Source: Acidimicrobiia bacterium
Lineage (GTDB): Bacteria; Actinomycetota; Acidimicrobiia; Spongiisociales; UBA5794
Direction: 5' to 3'
Assembly: GCA_024762335.1 (NCBI GenBank)
Contig: JANTHO010000016.1
Span: 1-46,599 of the forward strand
DNA length: 46,599 nt
A program made the translations under genes and the position numbers. The notes beneath the pieces were generated by a model. That model had not been told where the DNA came from, did not search any database, and saw only the letters and a list, made by a program, of their open reading frames with translations. This document shows positions 43,121-46,599 of this stretch, in pieces. Numbering within the stretch: the first letter of the stretch is position 1; each line of letters begins with the position of its first letter.

Positions 43121-44098
43121 TTGAGTATCGGTACAGGCGGCATCGTGGTGGCGGTGGTACTCGTGGTCGTGATCCTGGCTCTCATATGGGCGCTGGCTTC
43201 CGCGATGAGGAGCACCCCGAAAGACGTGTCCCGGAGCGTCGGCGCTGTCGTGCCCGCCGCGCCTGCCCCCGACCAGCTCCGGCCGGTGCTCGTCGACTTC
43301 CACGTTCACGGAGACACTGCGGAGGTCTACTACGGCGTGCCACTCCCGGCCGGCGAGATCGACGAACACCTCCGGGATGTTCTCCTCCACGACGCGTCGA
43401 TCGTCCTCCACGAGAAGCGATCGCACGGACTTCCGATCGCCCAGGTCGTCCGGGCGGTCGTGTTCGGGCGTCGTGGCGAAGATCCCGTCGAGGTCGGTGT
43501 CATCGATCTCGAAGAACCCGGTGTGATTCCCGAGATTGCCGCACCCGATCTCGTTCCGCACGCATTCGCCGCAGGTTTCGATCCGCTCTCTCATGTGGGC
43601 GAGCAGGATCTGGAATCCGTTCCGAGTCTCGCGAGTCGCACCCCGGACGCGGGTCTACCTCCGTTCTTTGAAGATCTCGTTCTCGCCCGCTCCGTGGAAT
43701 CCAAGTTGCGCGCTGCCGGCGTCGACCCGGAGCACATGTCCCTGTCGGACTTCGCTCTCACGCTCCTGGCGGCCGGCGGGTATCAACTCGTGCTCGAGCG
43801 GGTCGGAAGCTCGATGCCCGACGGATCGTCGGCGGCGATGTACCGGGCCCATGGAGGAGCGACGGACGCGCTCGTCGTGATCGTTCCCCAGACGCCGGGA
43901 GAGCATCCCGAACTGTCGGAGCGGGTCATCAACGCGTTCGTCGTCGAAGTCGCGCAACGCAGTCCGCAACGGGCGCTGCTCATCACCGACAAGACCGGCC
44001 CGTACATCATCTATGAGAAGGAGAAAGCGGATCCCCGCTGCCGCTTCATCACTCGCGAACGCCTCCAGGCGTTTGCGGATAGCTTCGCTCTGCGGTGA
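43121..44098 (+). CDS. Membrane-anchored protein of unknown function
   Basis: 325 aa, family not recognised. One N-terminal helix (residues 7-29) is followed by a soluble region with alternating hydrophobic strands. The C-terminal part contains DALVVIVPQTPGEHPELSERVINAF and ALLITDKTGPYIIYEKEKADPRCRFITRERLQ, which reads like an alpha/beta domain. TTG 43121 has GGAGGGAG upstream, and a TAGAAT -10 candidate lies at 43077-43082. It precedes tatA in the same direction. Confidence 0.75.
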   Translation: MSIGTGGIVVAVVLVVVILALIWALASAMRSTPKDVSRSVGAVVPAAPAPDQLRPVLVDFHVHGDTAEVYYGVPLPAGEIDEHLRDVLLHDASIVLHEKRSHGLPIAQVVRAVVFGRRGEDPVEVGVIDLEEPGVIPEIAAPDLVPHAFAAGFDPLSHVGEQDLESVPSLASRTPDAGLPPFFEDLVLARSVESKLRAAGVDPEHMSLSDFALTLLAAGGYQLVLERVGSSMPDGSSAAMYRAHGGATDALVVIVPQTPGEHPELSERVINAFVVEVAQRSPQRALLITDKTGPYIIYEKEKADPRCRFITRERLQAFADSFALR

Positions 44099-44197
44099 TC
44101 GGCGACGCGGGCTGCCGGTCGCATTGTGTCGTGCCGGGGTCGGGAACGTCACCCGGCGACCCAAACGTCTCTAGACTTGCTCGTGGAAGGGAAACGC

Positions 44198-44377
44198 GTG
44201 ATCAAGAACATCGGTGGTCCTGAACTGTTGATCATCCTCGTCGTCGTACTCCTGCTGTTTGGTGCGTCGAAACTCCCCGGCCTCGCCCGGTCGCTCGGAG
44301 CATCGGCGAAGGAGTTCAAGAAGGGCGTCGAGGAGGGTGCCGGCGACGAAGCCGACTCCGACGTCGACAAGACCTAA
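44198..44377 (+). CDS. tatA: Twin-arginine translocase subunit TatA
   Basis: 59 aa. An N-terminal helix (IGGPELLIILVVVLLLF) is followed by the family hinge FGASKLPGLARSLGASAKEF and an acidic tail. It forms the pore for folded Tat substrates, for which the Rieske protein of this window is a candidate. It could be called TatB, but the short length favours TatA. GTG 44198 has GGAAGG seven bases upstream. It lies just before an ECF sigma gene; mycobacterial sigE is likewise near a tat gene. Confidence 0.88.
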   Translation: MIKNIGGPELLIILVVVLLLFGASKLPGLARSLGASAKEFKKGVEEGAGDEADSDVDKT

Positions 44378-44443
44378 CGCCGCGAAGAGATACCGGGAAC
44401 CGGATCGGACGCCCCGTCGTTGTTCTCCCAGTTGTGGGGAAGC

Positions 44444-44953
44444 ATGACTGAAGAGTTCAAACCGACCTGGGAAGACGTTGCGCAACGCTATGGGCGCAAG
44501 ATCTACAACTTCGCCTATCGCCTCACCGGCAATCCCGACGATGCAGCGGATCTCGTTCAGGAGGTGCTGCTCCGTGTGCGTAGGGGACTGTCGTCCTATG
44601 AACCGGGGTCTTTCGATGGGTGGCTCTGGAGAATCACGAGGAACGCGTTCCTCGACGGTGTGCGGAAGAAGCAACGCCGTCCGGAGTCGGCGCTTCCCGA
44701 GGGAGATCACATCATGCTCGGCGCAAGCCCGTCGCCGGATGAAGTCCTCGCCTCCGTCCGTCTCTCCGATGACGTTCAGAGTGCGTTGCTCAAACTCCCA
44801 TACGAGTTCCGGGAAGCCGTTGTGCTGTGCGACGTTGTCGGTCTCACCTACGACGAGATCGCTCAGGCGGCCGATGTGCCGGTTGGAACGGTCAGGAGCA
44901 GAATCCACCGTGGCCGCAAGATGCTCCGGGAGATGCTGACATGGCCCGTATGA
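44444..44953 (+). CDS. ECF-subfamily RNA polymerase sigma factor (SigE/RpoE-like)
   Basis: 169 aa. Region 2 (RKIYNFAYRLTGNPDDAADLVQE, FDGWLWRITRNAF) and region 4 (LPYEFREAVVLCDVVGLTYDEIA, PVGTVRSRIHRGRKMLRE) are both complete, with no C-terminal extension. It directs transcription of an envelope-stress-type regulon when released by the anti-sigma factor. ATG 44444 has GGGG upstream. An in-frame TTG eight codons earlier is possible. It overlaps the anti-sigma gene. Confidence 0.93.
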   Translation: MTEEFKPTWEDVAQRYGRKIYNFAYRLTGNPDDAADLVQEVLLRVRRGLSSYEPGSFDGWLWRITRNAFLDGVRKKQRRPESALPEGDHIMLGASPSPDEVLASVRLSDDVQSALLKLPYEFREAVVLCDVVGLTYDEIAQAADVPVGTVRSRIHRGRKMLREMLTWPV

Positions 44954-45549
44954 CTCCCGGTCACAACGAACGTGGAGAACTGTTCTCCGCGTATCTCGAC
45001 GGCGAACTGACGCGGGACGAGGTGGCGCTGGTCGGGGACATGCTCGACGGAGACGAGGATGCGATCGCCGAGTTCCACGCGATCCGCGAAGTTCGGGCGA
45101 CGCTTCGCTTGCTTCCGGAGTTCGAGGTGCCCGCTGCCCTCCTACCCGACGGGCATCTGGGCGACAGGCTCTCCGCGTACCTCGACGGGGAGCTCGTATC
45201 GCTCGAGTACCGGCGGGTCAGCCGCCACCTCGTCGACTGTCCAGAATGCCGGGCCGAACTCGCCGAACTCGACCGTGCCAGGATCGCCGTCCGATCCCTT
45301 CCCGGGGTCGACACAGGGATGACCGGGGAGATTCCCGTTCTGCCGGCACGGAAGCGTCGGAGAGGATTGATCGCCGGGGGGATCGCGGCCACCGCCGCCG
45401 CAGCGGTCCTGGTTCTCGGGCTCGGGATCGGCGGCGCAGATGCACCGGTCTACTCGCTCGATGACCTCGCGGCTCGCCATGTTGCCAGAGCCTCGGCGGA
45501 GCCGGCGTCCGCGGTGCTGCCGGCGATGATCGAGGTGTCGGCACCATGA
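44941..45549 (+). CDS. Anti-sigma factor with duplicated N-terminal domain
   Basis: 202 aa. Two copies of a SAYLDGEL-type helical module: the first (about 15-50) lacks Cys, the second (about 75-110) has a zinc-type HLVDCPEC motif. A membrane helix follows (about 142-163) with a short extracytoplasmic tail. It would bind the sigma factor in the cytoplasm and be cut or displaced on stress. ATG 44941 has GGGAG eight bases upstream. ATG 44950 (ATGA overlap) is the alternative start. Confidence 0.85.
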   Translation: MARMTPGHNERGELFSAYLDGELTRDEVALVGDMLDGDEDAIAEFHAIREVRATLRLLPEFEVPAALLPDGHLGDRLSAYLDGELVSLEYRRVSRHLVDCPECRAELAELDRARIAVRSLPGVDTGMTGEIPVLPARKRRRGLIAGGIAATAAAAVLVLGLGIGGADAPVYSLDDLAARHVARASAEPASAVLPAMIEVSAP

Positions 45550-46481
45550 TGATGCGCCGCGTGCTCGTGATCGGCGGCCTCGTGACGGTTCTGGCCGTGG
45601 CAACGATCGCTCCTGCATTGGCCGATGATCTCTCCGACTATCTCGTCGAGGCGGACGGTGCGATCTACAGCGGCCGGCGCGTCATGGGGACCGTATGGGA
45701 TGGCGTCGAGAGCATCGGAATGGTCCACGTCCAGCACCACGCCGGCATGACGCTCGTCGGAACCGACCCCGACTACGCCGTGATCGGCGGCGGGCGGATG
45801 TATTCCGGCGGGGCTGACGAGGCGGCCGTTTCGTTCGTGCGCAACGCTCACATCGATCCGGGCGACCGGTACACCGTCGTACCGGGCGATGCAACGGACT
45901 ACATGGGTCGAAGTGCCCGGATCATCAACGTGATGGAGGGTTCGCGGATCAGAGTTCGGCTGATCGTCGACGACTCGACGGCCGCACCCGTCGCCACCGA
46001 GGTCTACGGAGAGGACGGCAACGTCTTCCGCTATACGTCCATGGTCGATTTTTCCGTGTCTGCCGACCCGGCGACGCACGCGGTCGAGGGCAAAGACTTC
46101 GAGACGATGCTCCCGATCGAGAGCGGCGATCTGTCGGACGCGGTCGCCGGCTACCAACTCGTCGACATGTACGACGCACCCAACGGCTCGAGTCAATCCT
46201 TCTTCTCCGACGGTCTCTTCTCGTTCTCGCTCTTCACGACGAGCGGATGGACGGACTGGTCGGCGTTGAGCAAGAATGAAATCCCGTACGAGGTGGATGG
46301 CGCGTCGTACGTGCGGATCATCCAGCCGGCAAGCGTGTGGGTGATGTGGAACAGTCCGGGGGCATCGATGGCGCTCGTCGGCGACCTGCCGCCGGACCAT
46401 ATCGAGCAGGTGCTCGCGGAACTCCCGAAACCATCCACCCGTGCGTGGTTCAAGCGGATCTGGTTCCGCCTGTTCGGATAA
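45546..46481 (+). CDS. RseB/MucB-like sigma-factor regulatory protein
   Basis: 311 aa. An N-terminal signal peptide ends near ALADD. A LolA/RseB-like beta domain follows, with GRSARIINVMEGSRIRVRLIVDD and a PVATEVYGEDGNVFRYT segment that matches the RseB pattern. A smaller C-terminal domain starts near 200. In E. coli RseB shields the anti-sigma factor from proteolysis and senses lipoprotein or LPS stress. Here the ATGA overlap with the anti-sigma gene supports the same role. It ends with a basic amphipathic tail. Confidence 0.7.
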   Translation: MMMRRVLVIGGLVTVLAVATIAPALADDLSDYLVEADGAIYSGRRVMGTVWDGVESIGMVHVQHHAGMTLVGTDPDYAVIGGGRMYSGGADEAAVSFVRNAHIDPGDRYTVVPGDATDYMGRSARIINVMEGSRIRVRLIVDDSTAAPVATEVYGEDGNVFRYTSMVDFSVSADPATHAVEGKDFETMLPIESGDLSDAVAGYQLVDMYDAPNGSSQSFFSDGLFSFSLFTTSGWTDWSALSKNEIPYEVDGASYVRIIQPASVWVMWNSPGASMALVGDLPPDHIEQVLAELPKPSTRAWFKRIWFRLFG

Positions 46482-46485
46482 CCCC

Positions 46486-46599
46486 ACAGCCGCATTCCCC
46501 GAACGCCGCTACAAGGTCGGCAAAGCGTTCAAAGGACGCTACGTCGGGGTGATCCCCACCATCGACGACGGTGTCTTCACCGTCGTCTACCGCCACCAA
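46486..46599 (+). mobile_element. Possible C-terminal fragment of an IS481-like transposase (window edge)
   Basis: One frame is open from here to the edge and reads FPERRYKVGKAFKGRY then VGVIPTIDDGVFTVVYRH. I associate this pattern (basic Tyr-x-Val-GKAF, then Pro-Thr-x-x-DGV-x-x-V) with the C-terminus of IS481-type integrase/transposases. The catalytic DDE part cannot fit because rseB ends 5 bases upstream, so this would be a truncated remnant. Recognition is from memory of the family only. Confidence 0.35.

Noticed and set aside
46337-46552. 71-aa plus-strand frame at the right edge
   Set aside because: It overlaps the 3' part of the RseB-like gene in another frame and has no recognisable content.

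Overview
The window is high-GC bacterial chromosome. A WhiB-family protein, a GuaB3-type IMP-dehydrogenase-like enzyme, many GTG/TTG starts, several apparently leaderless genes and lipoproteins with Thr-rich linkers point to an actinobacterium. The cytochrome b6f-like split of the bc complex and the single-subunit succinate dehydrogenase anchor argue against a classical Streptomyces/Mycobacterium relative and suggest a deep lineage such as Acidimicrobiia. That placement is inference. I see no tRNA, rRNA, CRISPR array or prophage. The only mobile-element trace is a short transposase-like fragment at the right edge.

Layout: (1) 1-4.7 kb, minus strand: a respiratory operon encoding a small membrane protein, an FAD/NAD(P)H oxidoreductase with several Fe-S clusters, cytochrome b (PetB-like), subunit IV (PetD-like), a Rieske protein and a membrane-anchored cytochrome c. 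(2) 4.7-6.97 kb, minus: a lipoprotein cytochrome c and citramalate synthase cimA. cimA is preceded by a promoter, a 12-codon leader peptide with three consecutive Ile codons and a terminator, which together read as an attenuator. (3) 7-16 kb, plus: trpS, guaB3-guaA, an orphan CheA-CheW-REC hybrid kinase and pcrA. Two related palindromic intergenic elements lie on either side of the kinase gene. (4) 16-21.7 kb, plus: an unknown lipoprotein, a nitronate-monooxygenase-like protein, a B12-binding mutase subunit and sucCD. (5) 21.8-29.8 kb: a divergent sugar locus. On the minus strand are a GH13_18 phosphorylase and a regulator fusing a GntR DNA-binding domain to a solute-binding-protein fold. On the plus strand are a solute-binding lipoprotein, two permeases and a GT4 glycosyltransferase. 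(6) 29.8-36.9 kb, plus: an amino-acid racemase, purH-folD, icd, a sulfide:quinone-reductase-like protein with a tiny downstream gene, and mdh. (7) 37-42.5 kb: a membrane protein, hupB, an SCP2 protein and sdhCAB. (8) 42.6-46.5 kb, plus: whiB, an unknown membrane-anchored protein, tatA, and an ECF sigma / anti-sigma / RseB-like envelope-stress cassette.

Functionally the window combines central carbon metabolism (citrate-cycle genes icd, sucCD, sdhCAB, mdh), the quinol-oxidising respiratory chain, purine synthesis (purH, folD, guaB3, guaA), isoleucine synthesis and a glucoside uptake/phosphorolysis system.

The most unusual pattern is a modular intergenic element found after sucD, icd, mdh and hupB. 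Each copy is a strong GC hairpin flanked by arrays of one or both of two heptanucleotide families, GARYCRA and TTTCTAC. The element occurs in either orientation and three of the four copies sit between convergent genes. It resembles heptameric STRR repeats of cyanobacteria but is coupled here to terminator-like hairpins.
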